A stretch of 64,000 bases of DNA from Xenopus tropicalis (lineage: Eukaryota; Chordata; Amphibia; Anura; Pipidae): NCBI RefSeq assembly GCF_000004195.4, contig NC_030678.2:88386904-88450903 (forward strand), given 5' to 3'. Both the position numbers and the translations under genes were made by a program. The notes under the pieces are model-generated. The model had not been told where the DNA came from, searched no databases, and saw nothing but the letters and a program-made list of their open reading frames with translations. This document shows, piece by piece, positions 12,647-24,615 of this stretch. Position 1 is the stretch's first letter, and each line of letters begins with the position of its first letter.

Positions 12647-13015
12647 TAGTGATGGGCGAAATATTTCACCAGGCATGGATTTGTGGCAAATTTCTGTGTT
12701 TCGCCATTGGCGGATTGTTTTGCGAAATGGATGAAAAAATTTGCAGAGGAAAAAAATCGCTGCACGTCCAAAAATTGTCGCCTGCGTCAAAAGAATAGTT
12801 GTGCGTCAAAAAAGAATAGTTGCAGGTGTCAAAATAATAGCCATACGACAAAAGAATAGCCGCGGGTGACAAAAGAATAGCTGCGGGCGACAAAAGAATA
12901 GCTGCGGGCAACAAAAGAATCGCTGCGGGCGACAAAAGAATAGTCGCAGGCGACAATTTTTTTTGACGCGCAACATTTTCGGCATTTGGCAAATTTTTCA
13001 CCATTTCTCTTGATG
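12647..13015. mobile_element. hAT-type MITE (TAGTGATGGGCGAA family) with internal 21-bp array
   Basis: The left end TAGTGATGGGCGAAAT matches the ends of the copies at 29489, 31917 and 40775. The right terminal motif CATCACTA is lost. The middle (about 12780-12960) is a tandem array of roughly 21-bp units of the type GACAAAAGAATAGCTGCGGGC, eight to nine copies with drift. Confidence 0.6.
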
Positions 13016-14393
13016 CTGCCCAGGTCATTTGATTTTTTTACTCTAGCATCAATAGATTAATGAAGGACAACTGCTTATCGGTACATATTGTGGTGCAAGC
13101 AAATTAAAAAAAAAGGTTCATGGTCTTTACAGTACTAGTAACACTAGTTTTTTTCCAAGCACAGTACCTTTAGCAGCTGAATGACTTTTCATAAGACACA
13201 TGAAATGATTTTGCATATATTGAATATATTGCTTATATTTTCCTAGAAATAACAGTTTAGACAGCTGAAAGGCCATGCTGCATGTTAAAAACTGACGAAG
13301 CGATTACTTTCTGCTGCGTCTTAATTAGTTTCTTGATATCACCATAGCAGCACCAAATGCATCCAAACCCGAAGTGATATTGACCTTTTACACTGTGATT
13401 AGCACATGAATAAAAAGCTCTCATACATCGTTTATGTTCATAAAATGTCACCACAAATTTCATAGAGAGTTAAAATGTTTGAAAGGAAATTGAATGAGAC
13501 AGGGTAAAAAAAGAAGATATATTTACCAATAATTCCCTCGCATCTGCAATTTGTATAAAGTGTAGCTACAATGGATCCATGGATGCCCCAAGAGAAAAAT
13601 GACTTTTGAGTGCTTATAGCTAATAAATGGGGGCCATTATTTATGAATGGGAGAACAAAGATGTTTGTAGAAATTTTCTATAACTGCAGCCTCTACTGTG
13701 TTAAATCAGAAGCTACTTTCAACAGCCTGCCTGCAACCTCTAAATGAGGCACAGTAGGCTTTAAATGTTGCTTCCCCATTAATAAAGGAATCACAACAAA
13801 ATAAATGTCTGTTGATTCACTATTTGAAGATTCTATAAAGATGATATCCCTTCTTCCTGGATACTGGTCACTCTATGAAGACATATCTGCTTTGACATAA
13901 GTGGATCTTTTAAATAAGTTCCTTTGCACTGATCAACATCTTGATGGCTTTAGGTGGGTTACCAGTGCATGGATTTCCCTCCTTGTGACAGCAAGGAGGG
14001 AATTCCTAATTTTATTCCTAAAAAAAGAGAGATTGTGCTTCCCAGAATGAACATGGGCTACTGTCAAACTTGGAAAAGGAACCTTAATCATGGCTGAGCT
14101 ACTCACTAGACCAGTCCCTTTCCTCTACTGATTAGTATATCAGGCATTAAATCTCCTGGCAGTGCACTAACTGGCTTTGGGGAACTCCACATGGTTTGGC
14201 TCTGCATTGATTTGATTTCCACTATAGTAGCTGTGGTAGGATAAAAAACATGTTCCCTTGATGAACCAAGAAGAAGCAGGAGGAGCCTGTAAAACTGCTC
14301 TAAACACCAGGACGTATTGCAAAAAAACATTATACAATAACAAGATGGTATAATCAGTTGATTTAAATAGTATAATTAAATAATGCAATTACC

Positions 14394-14955
14394 CCTTTAA
14401 AGGGCAGTCAACATGTCTCCAAAATTTCCCTCACCTAAGCTGGAGGCTGACACAAGTGATCCACCCAGGAGATATGCTCATACTTACAAGTACATATATA
14501 CAGGCACATAAATTAATACTACTGTTTGCAGCAGTGCATATGAACTGGTAGCATTTACAGACAAAACCCAAAATAGTTAGGTCTACAATCTATTCTGCAG
14601 AAATGCTCTCTGGGTAAAGAGCCCTAGAAGTTTTCTCTGATTGCAGCTGCCATTTTAGCTTGGTCTTCACAGTTTCCTGCTGTATAGCTCTTGCAGGTAT
14701 AGCTGAGATTATACATTCTTATGGGAGGAGGGGGGAGTTCTTGGGGGGGGCAGCAGAGGGGAGAGAGCTGCACATACTCTGGCCCCAGGATGAAGTCAGA
14801 TACCCAAAGAACATGTTTACAAAAAAGGAGACAAGACATCCTGTGTTTCTTTTGATTAAGGGCTCAGTGCTGTAGTTCTGTAAGTGCTTATGGCTGTATT
14901 TACATAGACCTTTCTGATAAAGCTTACTTAGTTTTTACCTTTCCTTCTCCTTTTA
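14394..14955. mobile_element. T2/Kolobok-type MITE
   Basis: Left end CTTTAAAGGGCAGTC. The right end, TTTTTACCTTTCCTTCTCCTTTTAG, ends in a CCTTTTA that has drifted from CCTTTAA. The interior includes G-rich tracts (14724-14760), a GTTCTTTGGGTATCTGACTTC block read in reverse, and AAGCTTACTTAG near the right end, all recognised as a common Xenopus repeat. Confidence 0.55.
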
Positions 14956-15598
14956 GTCAAATAAGAAGCCTTTGGTGTATGTAGCATTCTAATGGGATCT
15001 AGCTGCCATGTTGGTTCCTATTATGCAGCACATAAAGTTCAGTATTAATGATCCCAAACAAGGGACTCTGTCATTTAATGTAAACCTTTCCTCTCATATT
15101 TTTAGTTCTTTATATTTCCATCCTCCCATTTAGTGTGAGTCAATGGCACTGATATGCAAGGGAGCATTATTGCTCAGCAGAGCAATGAAACCATGCATGG
15201 TACATTTTTGGTTACATAATGTATGAGACATAACTGTGTAACAGTTTCTCAAGTCCTAGAGATGCACAACTAATAAAAGCGACACAGATAATCTCTGCAG
15301 GGGCTGACACACTTGCTCATCAAGATTATGCACCATGCTTTATATTTTGCTGCTATTAAATGTTATCTTTTTTAAAATACAGCACTTCTTTAGTTGATAT
15401 TTTAAAGGCATTTTCACCAAAATTAGTCAGTTTGCTCTGTGGTGCCCAATCAGATAAAACTGTCCAAAACACGACTGAAGCCACCCACATTTAGGTAACT
15501 TATTTAGTGCTTTTACTCGTGATCTACAGCACATACTTGATTAACTTACTTCATAATGTGCATCCAATGCATCATGAGGGACTGAACCATTTTACTTA

Positions 15599-15895
<297 letters not shown>

Positions 15896-16005
15896 TTACA
15901 ATGACACTTTCACCTGCTGTACAATTCTATGTTGTAGGGTATCTGTCAATGTTTGTGTCAGTCTGTATATATTAATAAAACATATTTCTGTCATGTATTT
16001 CGTTT

Positions 16006-16855
16006 TTAAAGGAGAAGTCTCACTGTTTCATTCATCACTAATTATTAAGCTTACAAACTTAGAGGGAATATTTACAGGGACACAGCTCTGTAGCCTTGTG
16101 GGCAGCCATTCAAGCTGGAATAAAGGAAAAAAGGCTACATAGCAGAAAACAGGCTCTGTAAAATACAATGGTGTTTTATAGAGCTTATCTGTTATCTGCC
16201 GATGATGCTAAATGCTTTTTAGCACTTCGGTTTGAGTCACTTCCCCCATGGCTACACAGCACTTTAGTTTATGTTAACTATACAAGCCTTTTTGAAGCAA
16301 ACACACAACGTTTACCAGTGCAGGGCAATAGTACATATTTTAATTACTTTGATAGATTTTCATTCTTTGTTACTGTTTCTTTAACCCTACTGTATTGTCT
16401 GCTCAACCACACTTTACTCAATTATTCCTGGACTACAAATCCCAGCATACTTTAACATATAATTAAGATCAAGGCATGCTGGGAGCTGTTGTCCAGCAAT
16501 ATCAGAGTTGTATTTTTAAAGAATGCTGCAATGAGAATCTCAGCTGATCTGTGTAATTCTGGTTCCTGAAACTAGAAATTGAAGGTTTTAGGTACAGTTT
16601 TTACAGTTTCACTGTATAAATCTGTCCTTTATCCCAATGGTTGAATACAGTGTAGTATAATGAACTCAAATTAATTAACAATCACTGTATGTAAGATAAT
16701 CAGCATCTCACTGGTGAATTCTCTTGCATCTATAAATACATTTTTTGGTAAGTAGAGATTGTTTTACATGTGTGATTATGTATTTCTTCAACTTCTATAA
16801 AGAACTAGGGGGCACACTGTGGAACAACTTAAAGGTTGGGTTACTGTCCCTTTAA
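16006..16855. mobile_element. Possible T2-like MITE (850 bp)
   Basis: Starts TTAAAGGAGAAGTCTC and ends ACTGTCCCTTTAA, inverted T2-style ends. A short palindrome around the GCATGCTGGGA motif lies at about 16430-16490. The interior is not matched elsewhere in the window. Confidence 0.4.
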
Positions 16856-18851
16856 AATGATATATTACCTTTTTAGGTGGCATGACAAAAGGATAATGTC
16901 TTCCAGATGCCTTAAAACATATACTGTATATACATCAGTATACAATTTTATATGAATTTAATAGCATGAGACTAGTCAGACAGACCCATGTAAAAATAAA
17001 GTTTGCCTTTTTATTACTAACACTGCCCTAGGCATGGCTCAGAATTTTGGGTGTTGTGCATTACGGGTTATTGCACAGTATGCATTACATATTGTGATCC
17101 TAGACACTGAACACCCATTAGAGCTGAAATACATCACAAGATGAAAGTGTTCATTTAAACTGACTTTGTATTTGCTGGTGTTCACTCTGCTGTCTAAGGG
17201 AATGATTGGATCTACAATGTGCCAAGTAAAGCAGCCTTGCACCATAACAGAGCTGTCAAAAAGCATCACTGTGGTTAGTAATACAATGTCCTATAGGCTT
17301 GTTTTGCTCTGAACCATAAATGTACTCATCCTGCTAGATAACTACAGATATATGGACATAACATGTGTGCATTTGAGTGTTTGAGGGAATGTGTGTATGT
17401 AAGTACATGTAGTACAGACTTGTACTTTGGTACAGAAAAATAAAAAAAAAAGTTTTCTTTGGTCAAACCTTACAATTCATTGGCTAATTTGAACTTGTTA
17501 ATGCAAGAAAGAAAACACATGCTTTGAGACATCAATATTTACATCTTATAACTCTTAAACACACATTATATCAGTGATTTTAAAGTTATTTGTAAATAGA
17601 AAGTTGCCATAGGAGCAGGGTTAGTAGAAACTGGGAGGATGGTGGGAATACAGATGTAACCTACAGTGTCTCAACTTCTGATTCTCAAATGTTGAAAGGT
17701 GTGAATTAGAAAATGTTTTTCAAGAAGGATCGACCTTTTGCTAGCCCTTGAGAACTGGGGACAGGTTTTGACAGTGTTGCTTTACGATTCCATCCTTGAT
17801 GTTGCTGGACTGATTTTAGCCTTTATAACATACTGGAGTGGCTGAAAGTTCCACTGATCATATAATTTTTTTTCCACAGTATAGCTCAGCGCTCAGAGGT
17901 CATTATGGAAAAGAAGAAACATTTATTGGAGAAATTGATGTTTCACTGACCCCAGAGGCCTTTATCAACCATCAATTTTCCAATAAATGTTTTCCTTTTT
18001 CATTAAGACTTGTGAGTCCTGATCTATTTTTGAAATGTATTATTGATATAGCCTTTGCACCCAAGTTAATAAGCTTCTTTCATACACAATATCTCTTCTG
18101 AGCACACAAACACACCTGCACAGACCACTGAATTTGTGTGAATTTATTCTTAATTTTTATGGCACAAGCAAAACTATGGTGTATATTACCATTTGCACTA
18201 AATAGGCAGTTATGCTGATTAAGAATACATTTTTTCTGCCCAAGAACTAATAGTTTAGTGTGTATACTGCAGACAGTGAGGTTCACAGGGACTATAGGTA
18301 CCTGTGAAATGAACCAGCAAACAATCACACAAAATAATCTGCTCCTTTCCAGACCTTGTTTAGGTCCCAAGATAAAGGACTACAGAGCTTACAATTTTTT
18401 GCTATGACCAGACTCCTAGGACTAAAGGGCTTCACCTAGATACATTGAATGCAAGAAGCCAAGGCAGGTCATGGGAACATAATGTGCTAAAAGGTACTGG
18501 CACAATGTGCTGAGTCATAAAAAGGTATAATTACCAATACCCATTTTCATAAATACAACACAGAATTGTGGAAATAACTGACAATGCTTTAAAAAAGATA
18601 AAATACAGAGACCGCAATTTCTATTAACAAAGGTAGAATATTTTTGGACAGACCCACAGCATTCCCCACTACACCACATCCATGCCCAATTTATCCAAAC
18701 CATACCCTGTAAATCCCTGACCACGTCCCTTGTTTCACCTCCATTGAGGGTAGAATATAGGAATGGGGCAGATATGAAGATAATTTTTTGAGCAGAATAC
18801 ATGAAACCAGTATATATAACTACATATAGGGACTAATCCATCCCCTATAAA

Positions 18852-19089
18852 TAAGGCTGTTGTCCCACGGAGAGATTTAGTCGCCCATGATAGATCTCTG
18901 CTACTGCAGGCGACTAATCTCTCCAAAATGCCTTTCCACTGGCAACAAAGGGAATTGCTGGTATAAAGGTCTATGCATCCCTTCGGCTTTACTAAGTCAT
19001 GCAAAGTTGCCTGCAGGAAGAGAAATTAGTCGCCCACGATAACAAACATCTATCACAGGTGACTAAATCTCTGTGGGACATTAGTCTTA
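18852..19089. mobile_element. MITE with TAAGGCTGTTGTCCCAC inverted ends
   Basis: The left TAAGGCTGTTGTCCCAC and the right end, reversed, TAAGACTAATGTCCCAC match at 14 of 17 positions. The AGAGATTTAGTCGCCC block is repeated inverted near the right end. TAA/TTA borders fit a PIF/Harbinger-type 3-bp target, but this is not decisive. Confidence 0.55.
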
Positions 19090-19197
19090 GATGACCAAAA
19101 ATGTAATTAAAAATGCAAGATTTCACAAATGATAAAGCAGTTGTTAAGTTTTAAGCAACCTTGTGGTGAAGCATTGCTTCATACATAATTATTATAT

Positions 19198-19507
19198 TAC
19201 AGGTATGGGATCCGTTACCTGGAAACCCATTATCCAGAAAGTTTTGAATCATGGGAAGGCCACCTTCCATAGACTTCATTTTAAATAATATAATATTTCA
19301 AAACTGATTTTCTTTTTAATAACAAAACAGTACCTTGTACTTTATGCCAACTAAGATATAATGAATCCATATAGGAGGCAAAACAATTCTATTATTGTTA
19401 TTAATGTTTAAATTATTTTTTAGTAGATTTACGGTATGGAGATCCAAATTTTTATCCAGAAAACACCAGGTCCTGAGCATTCTGGATAACAGGTCCCATA
19501 CCTGTAT
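19198..19507 (+). mobile_element. TA-flanked MITE, CAGGTATGGGATC ends, copy 1
   Basis: Ends TACAGGTATGGGATCC and GGTCCCATACCTGTA; TA duplicates outside CAGG suggest a Tc1/mariner-type target. The interior has AAACCCATTATCCAGAAAG, AAACAGTACCTTGTACTT and GTATGGAGATCCAAATT blocks shared with the other copies. Confidence 0.7.
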
Positions 19508-19518
19508 TACCTTTCATA

Positions 19519-19775
19519 GTATAGGTAGGGGATCTGTTACCAAAATGCTTGGGGCCTGGGGTTTTCTGGATAAGTGATCTTTCAATAATTTGGATCACCA
19601 AACCTTAAGTCTGTTAAAACATTAAAGAAACCCAATAGGATTGTTTTGCCACCAATATGGATTAATGCAGCTTAGTTAACATCAAGTACAACATATTGTT
19701 TTATTACTGCAGAGACGTTTTAAAAACTATGATGGGAGATGGCCTTCCTGTAATTCAGAGCTTTCTGGAAATTTT
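19519..19775 (-). mobile_element. TA-flanked MITE, copy 2, opposite orientation and truncated
   Basis: Begins ATAGGTAGGGGATCTGTTACC and carries the family's right-hand blocks in reverse order relative to copy 1 (CCTTAAGTCTG, CAATAGGATTGTTTTGCC, TTTTATTACTGCAGAGA, CTTTCTGGAAAT). It lies only 11 bp after copy 1. Confidence 0.65.
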
Positions 19776-20984
19776 CAGCCCAGATGTTTCTTTTTCTCAG
19801 ATAACTTTTCTGTGGAAATAGTAGAATGTTCTTTCTTTAACTATATGGTCTACAGTCTTTTCTGTTATGTCAAGTCTCTGCTTCATAGCCCCCCTCACTC
19901 TTTACGCAGAGTGGTATAAAGCTGAATAGAAATCATAAAATCATTATTTTTCTTTGATGAAACATGATACTTTATAAACCTAGGAACCTTTACTTTCATA
20001 TACATCAGTGCAGCAGTTCTTAATACAAAATGAATTAGTAATAAACTGGTGACTAAAACCTGCTCCCTAACTTGCATATCTCACTGACAGGTGGAAAGTG
20101 TCTATGTGCCTCTGCCCACTCTTCATTATTATAGCACTGCTGAATGGCCAAGAGAAAGTGTAGAAACCTGAAGCAATTTTTCTATGTCCAAGGTAGGGCA
20201 TAAATAGAAAAGAGAAAATAGATTTGCACTGAATATTACCTGCCACATGCCAAATAAACGTTATTAATTCGCTGATGTATGGGTTGATAGTGCTATTCTT
20301 TTATTGAGGGTATGTTGCTTGCTTTTACAAGCAGTATATTTTCATGTATGGGTAAGATATTTATTATCAAGCCCAAGAGATTGGTGCAGGTGGCGAAAAC
20401 TCTTTAGTAGCCACCACATAATTGAAACATGATATGCTGTTGCATACACTTTCAAAGCTCTGCATCCCTCTCTGATCTGATGAAGAAGTCTCTCTAGCTT
20501 TGAGCTTGCACTTTTATTTTGATCCCTTATCAAGTAATCACAATCCAAACTGGGCATTAAATCAAACAGTATGTCAAGTTCAATGAAATTTCAGCTCAAA
20601 TGTTAATCTTCCCTACTATTTCTCATATAATCTTTTTCTTGGTTTTCTGTGCAAGTCTTACATAATTCCATGGCTCTGTTTTGAGTCACACAGCCTAGGG
20701 GAGTCTAAACCAAATAAAATATGTTCAGTGATTCTTAGAGTCATTTAGCAAACCGAGACATGGCAGCATGCTTTATATAGCATATAAATATGAGGTCCCT
20801 ATTTATATTTGGAAGATACCAGAGCAAATCTTTCAAAGTAACCATGTCTGTTCAGCTCCTGCATACAGTCACAATTCTCAGGTCATGTCAGGGACTGATG
20901 TGAATGATGCATAACCTCTGTTAAGCACTGCAGAAATGTGTATATAAATAGCAGGAAATAAATAAATAAATAAATAATATTTTC

Positions 20985-21035
20985 CTTATTCTGAAAATTC
21001 CAGGTCCTGACCTTGATAACAGGTCCCATAACTGT
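20985..21035. mobile_element. Right-end scrap of the TA-flanked MITE
   Basis: CCAGGTCCTGACCTTGATAACAGGTCCCATAACTGTAGTA (20999-21038) matches the right terminus of copy 1. Short and isolated. Confidence 0.5.
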
Positions 21036-21440
21036 AGTATGAGTTTGGGCCAACATGCTTTCATGCATAATAGATCTTGCCAAACTAATTTATACATGAG
21101 GGGGTGAGCAGGAACTTAGACTGGTGTGGCACTGGATATAATCTACATACACTTACTAAAGCATTTGCTACAGTACCACAAAGAAAGGCTACTGACTAAA
21201 TTAAGAGAAATTAACCTAGATAATAATTTGTTTTTCAGTACAGAACAGGCTAAAGGATAGATTACAAAGAGTGATGATGAATGGAACATTTTCTAATTGG
21301 ACCAGTGTTGCTAATGGAGAACAAGAACCTCAGAAGTCTGTCTTTAGGACTTTGATTTCTTTTTCTTCACAAATTGCCTTGTAGTTGGCATTGTAAGTAC
21401 TGTCTCTGTAATTCCTGATGATATTAAGGTGGCCAAATTT

Positions 21441-21885
21441 ATAGGGGTCATTCACTTACCACAGATGCAATGAGCAAAGTGCACTTTTGAATGCAATCTC
21501 CATGTTTTTTACCCACTATGCCAAGGGGAGTTGTACCTAACGCAACTTCATAAAAATTATCGCAATTGTGCCTACACTTTAATGTAAATGAGACACAATT
21601 GCACTATAAAATCTATTTGGCATTTTTTCTTTCAACATTGTGCGCCCACTTTTTTTTTATCACATCTGTGCTGTGCCTATTGACATAGGGCACTGTGGGA
21701 GTACTGAAACTACCAGCTGTTTTAGAGATGGCAGTAATTCTCGGCTCCCCTGAGTCATTAGGCACAGCAGTGCTTGGATCAGAAGAGGAGGCAGGAGGAA
21801 GGTAGCGGCAGCAACTATACAGAAGTGCAAGGAGAGCATTTTGCTGCAACTGACTGTGAGCAAATGTGTGGGCTAACAACTTCTC
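21441..21885. mobile_element. MITE-like insertion in the LINE remnant
   Basis: Begins GGGGTCATTCACTTACC. Its GTGCAAGGAG(A/C)GCATTTTG and GGCAGGA(A/G)G blocks recur in the 29270-30130 region. It separates two collinear LINE pieces. Confidence 0.4.
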
Positions 21886-22095
21886 TTGTGGTCTTTAGGT
21901 TCCATTCAAGATGTTACCCTTTTACAAAGGAATGTGACTAAACTGGATAATTGGGCAGCAACCTGGCAAAATAACATGAATGCCTATAATACGGTGATTA
22001 AAATTATGTTGCGGGTCTCCTCAATTGCGAACCATTTGGTGGTCATTAAGGATAAGAGACTTTGCAACTCTAGTTGTGACACAGTGTCAGTCAGT

Positions 22096-22540
22096 GGGGG
22101 TCATTTATAAAATATGAGCAGAATTACTCGCACAGTGAACATATTTGCCCTCCCCATGTTTATATTTATAAAGCTGGACAAGACTGGCACGTTTAATGTG
22201 CAAACATTTTTATTAATTTTTTATTCACAGTGTCAAAGGTTTTTAAATATGGCATATTTGCCAATTGCAAATTTTAATAGTTACACCACAATTTTGGTGG
22301 CAGAAAAAATGTTTGCTAAACTGATTTAGCAAGTTGGGAATTTATATTTGTAAAGTGAAAATTGGTTCTATATTTGCGCACAATAAACACACAAAGAGAA
22401 GATGCTCTAGCAAACCACAATCTCATTTGAGAATTTTTGTGCGCAATTTGCATTTCACTGTGATTCAGAAGGGAAAACATGCACAAAACAACCATTTGTG
22501 AAAAAAATATGCCATGCGAAAACCTATAAATGACCCCCCC
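22096..22540. mobile_element. Palindromic-ended MITE, GGGGGTCATTTATAAA
   Basis: Left GGGGGTCATTTATAAAAT and right CCTATAAATGACCCCCC are inverted. It interrupts the LINE remnant. Confidence 0.6.
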
Positions 22541-22567
22541 ATGTCTATTAAACCTAATAAAGTTAGT

Positions 22568-22820
22568 GGGGGCCGTTTATAAAATTAATGCGCAGTATTA
22601 TTCCCACAGTGAACATATTTGCCCCGCCCATGTTTAAATTTATAAAGCTAGACAAGATTGCTGCATGTAATGTGCATGCATAATTGTGACTTTTTTTTGC
22701 AGTTCGAATAACAGCTTTAAATATGGTATATTCGCAAAGTGGGAATATTTCTGTGCACACTCTGCATCCAAGTTGCGCCACAACATTGATGGCGGAAAAA
22801 ATATTTGCTAAACTGATTTT
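22568..22820. mobile_element. Second partial copy of the GGGGGTCATTTATAAA MITE
   Basis: Begins GGGGGCCGTTTATAAAATTA and repeats the left part of the element at 22096 (CACAGTGAACATATTTGCC, GGCGGAAAAAATATTTGCTAAACTGATTT). No right end; it joins LINE sequence directly. Confidence 0.5.
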
Positions 22821-23198
22821 GCATAGGTCCCTGGTATGGCCTCACCTTTAGTAGGCAGTGCAGTTTTGGGCCCTAGTGCTTAAGAAGTATATTAATAAGC
22901 GGGAGAGAATGCAACTAAAGTGGTAAAGGGAAAAGTCAAACAATTTTAAGTTATGTTTTTTCAACCAGAAACAATGTAACTATATTTTTATAGGATTAAA
23001 GGCTTGTTTAGTATCACACAAGTGCCAAATAAACATTTGTCTATCCTAATACGAAATGTGTCACCACTGTGAATTTCAACAGTCTCTTTATAACCAAGAA
23101 ATATCAGGGGGTAAATACTAAATTATCACAGTACTTTTATTGGGGAAGTTATCTCTGGAGGGTATGTGACTGTGCAACCAGGAAAGCAAATCACTTTA

Positions 23199-23486
<288 letters not shown>

Positions 23487-23867
23487 TTATTTCTCATCAG
23501 TTTTAAAAGAAGACTGCAATGTGTATGCATATATTTACTGTATAATAAATAAATAAAATATATATAATTACAATAACTGCATCGCAAGTTTCAACTCCAC
23601 AATGAACTTGTTGGCATAAAATGGGAATAGAGAAGGTCTCTAAAAAAAGAAGGAGGTAAACAACAACATACATTTGTAACTACATTCTTCCACTACATGA
23701 ATATGATACCCTACAACCATGATACCCTTTTAGGAACTTACTTAATTCAAACCCCTTACAAGTTTTTATGTGTCTTGTTTTGTCTTAAGGGAGGAGGTTT
23801 GGTCCAGTACCATGGGCAGCACCAGACCAAAACACAGCCCAGTCTAGTTATTTAAATTTTGAAAAAG

Positions 23868-24500
23868 CAAGATAGATAGATTACAAAGAGTGGTGGCAAA
23901 TGGAACATTTTCTAATTGGGCCAGTGTTGTTAGTGGAGTACTGCAGGGGTCAGTCATTGGTCCTTTGCTTTTTAACTTTTTATTAATGACCGGGAGGTGG
24001 GCATAGACAGTACTGTTTCTATTTTTGCTGACGATACTAAATTGTGCAATTTTTTTACGTTCCATGCAGGATGCTGCCACTTTGCAGAGTGATTTGATAA
24101 AATTGGAAAACTGGAAAATTGGAAAAGTGCAAAGTAATGCACTTTGGTAGAAATAATATCAATGTGAGTTACACAATAAATGTGTTGGGGGTTTCCTTAA
24201 TTGAGAAGGATCTGAGGATTTTTGTAGATAACAAGTTGTTTAATTCCAGGCAGAGTTATTCTGTGGCTACTACAGCAAATAGAGTACTGTAACATAATTT
24301 TGCCTCTTTATAGGCCTCACCTTAAGGCCTCACCTTGAGTATGCAGTGCAGTTTTGGGCTCCAGTCCTTAAGAAGGATATTAATGAGCTGGAGAGAGTGC
24401 AGAGACATGCAACTAAACTGGTTAAGGGGATGGAAGGGTTAAACTATGAGGTTAGACTGTGAAGGTTGGGGTTGTTTTCTCTGAAAAAAAGGCGCTTGTG
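23868..24500 (+). mobile_element. CR1/jockey-like LINE reverse-transcriptase remnant
   Basis: Translation of the plus strand gives two RT signatures: GVLQGSVIGPLLF (near 23935) and FADDTKLC (near 24026), the catalytic Asp-Asp motif. Downstream come LQSDLIKLEN, a VMHFG-like piece, and [24 protein letters not shown] near 24330. Frameshifts lie between the two RT motifs and again downstream, so this is a dead 3' fragment. No 5' part is seen. Confidence 0.8.
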
Positions 24501-24529
24501 AAGAGACATGGTTACGGTATGGGTCTATG

Positions 24530-24615
24530 TGTGTGCTTTGAGAAAGGAGAGAAGGAATGGAGGGAGGGAAAGAAGGAAGGGAAAAAAGAAAAAGAAGAAC
24601 TTCAGAAACAAACAA
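24530..24615. repeat. Purine-rich tract (GAAG-rich)
   Basis: A run of G and A including GGAGAGAAGGAATGGAGGGA, nearly without pyrimidines, just after the LINE remnant. Confidence 0.7.

Larger units (their letters stand above)
21237..22925 (+). mobile_element. LINE reverse-transcriptase remnant broken by MITEs
   Basis: Three pieces of one LINE lie in order on the plus strand: 21237-21440 (matches the ATGGAACATTTTCTAATTGG block of the 23868 copy), 21886-22090 (encodes IQDVTLLQRN..KLDNWAATWQ, cf. the QDAATLQSDL..LENW stretch of the 23868 copy) and 22820-22925 (TATGGCCTCACCTTTAGTA, GTGCAGTTTTGGGC). Palindromic MITEs fill the gaps. Stops and frameshifts throughout make it dead. Confidence 0.65.

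Noticed and set aside
14106..14388. Leu-rich minus-strand frames that could be membrane proteins
   Set aside because: Short, overlapping, without conserved features or splice context, and next to a T2 MITE. Likely chance.
16168..16455. 95-residue plus-strand frame
   Set aside because: It lies wholly within the T2-like element and has no domain.
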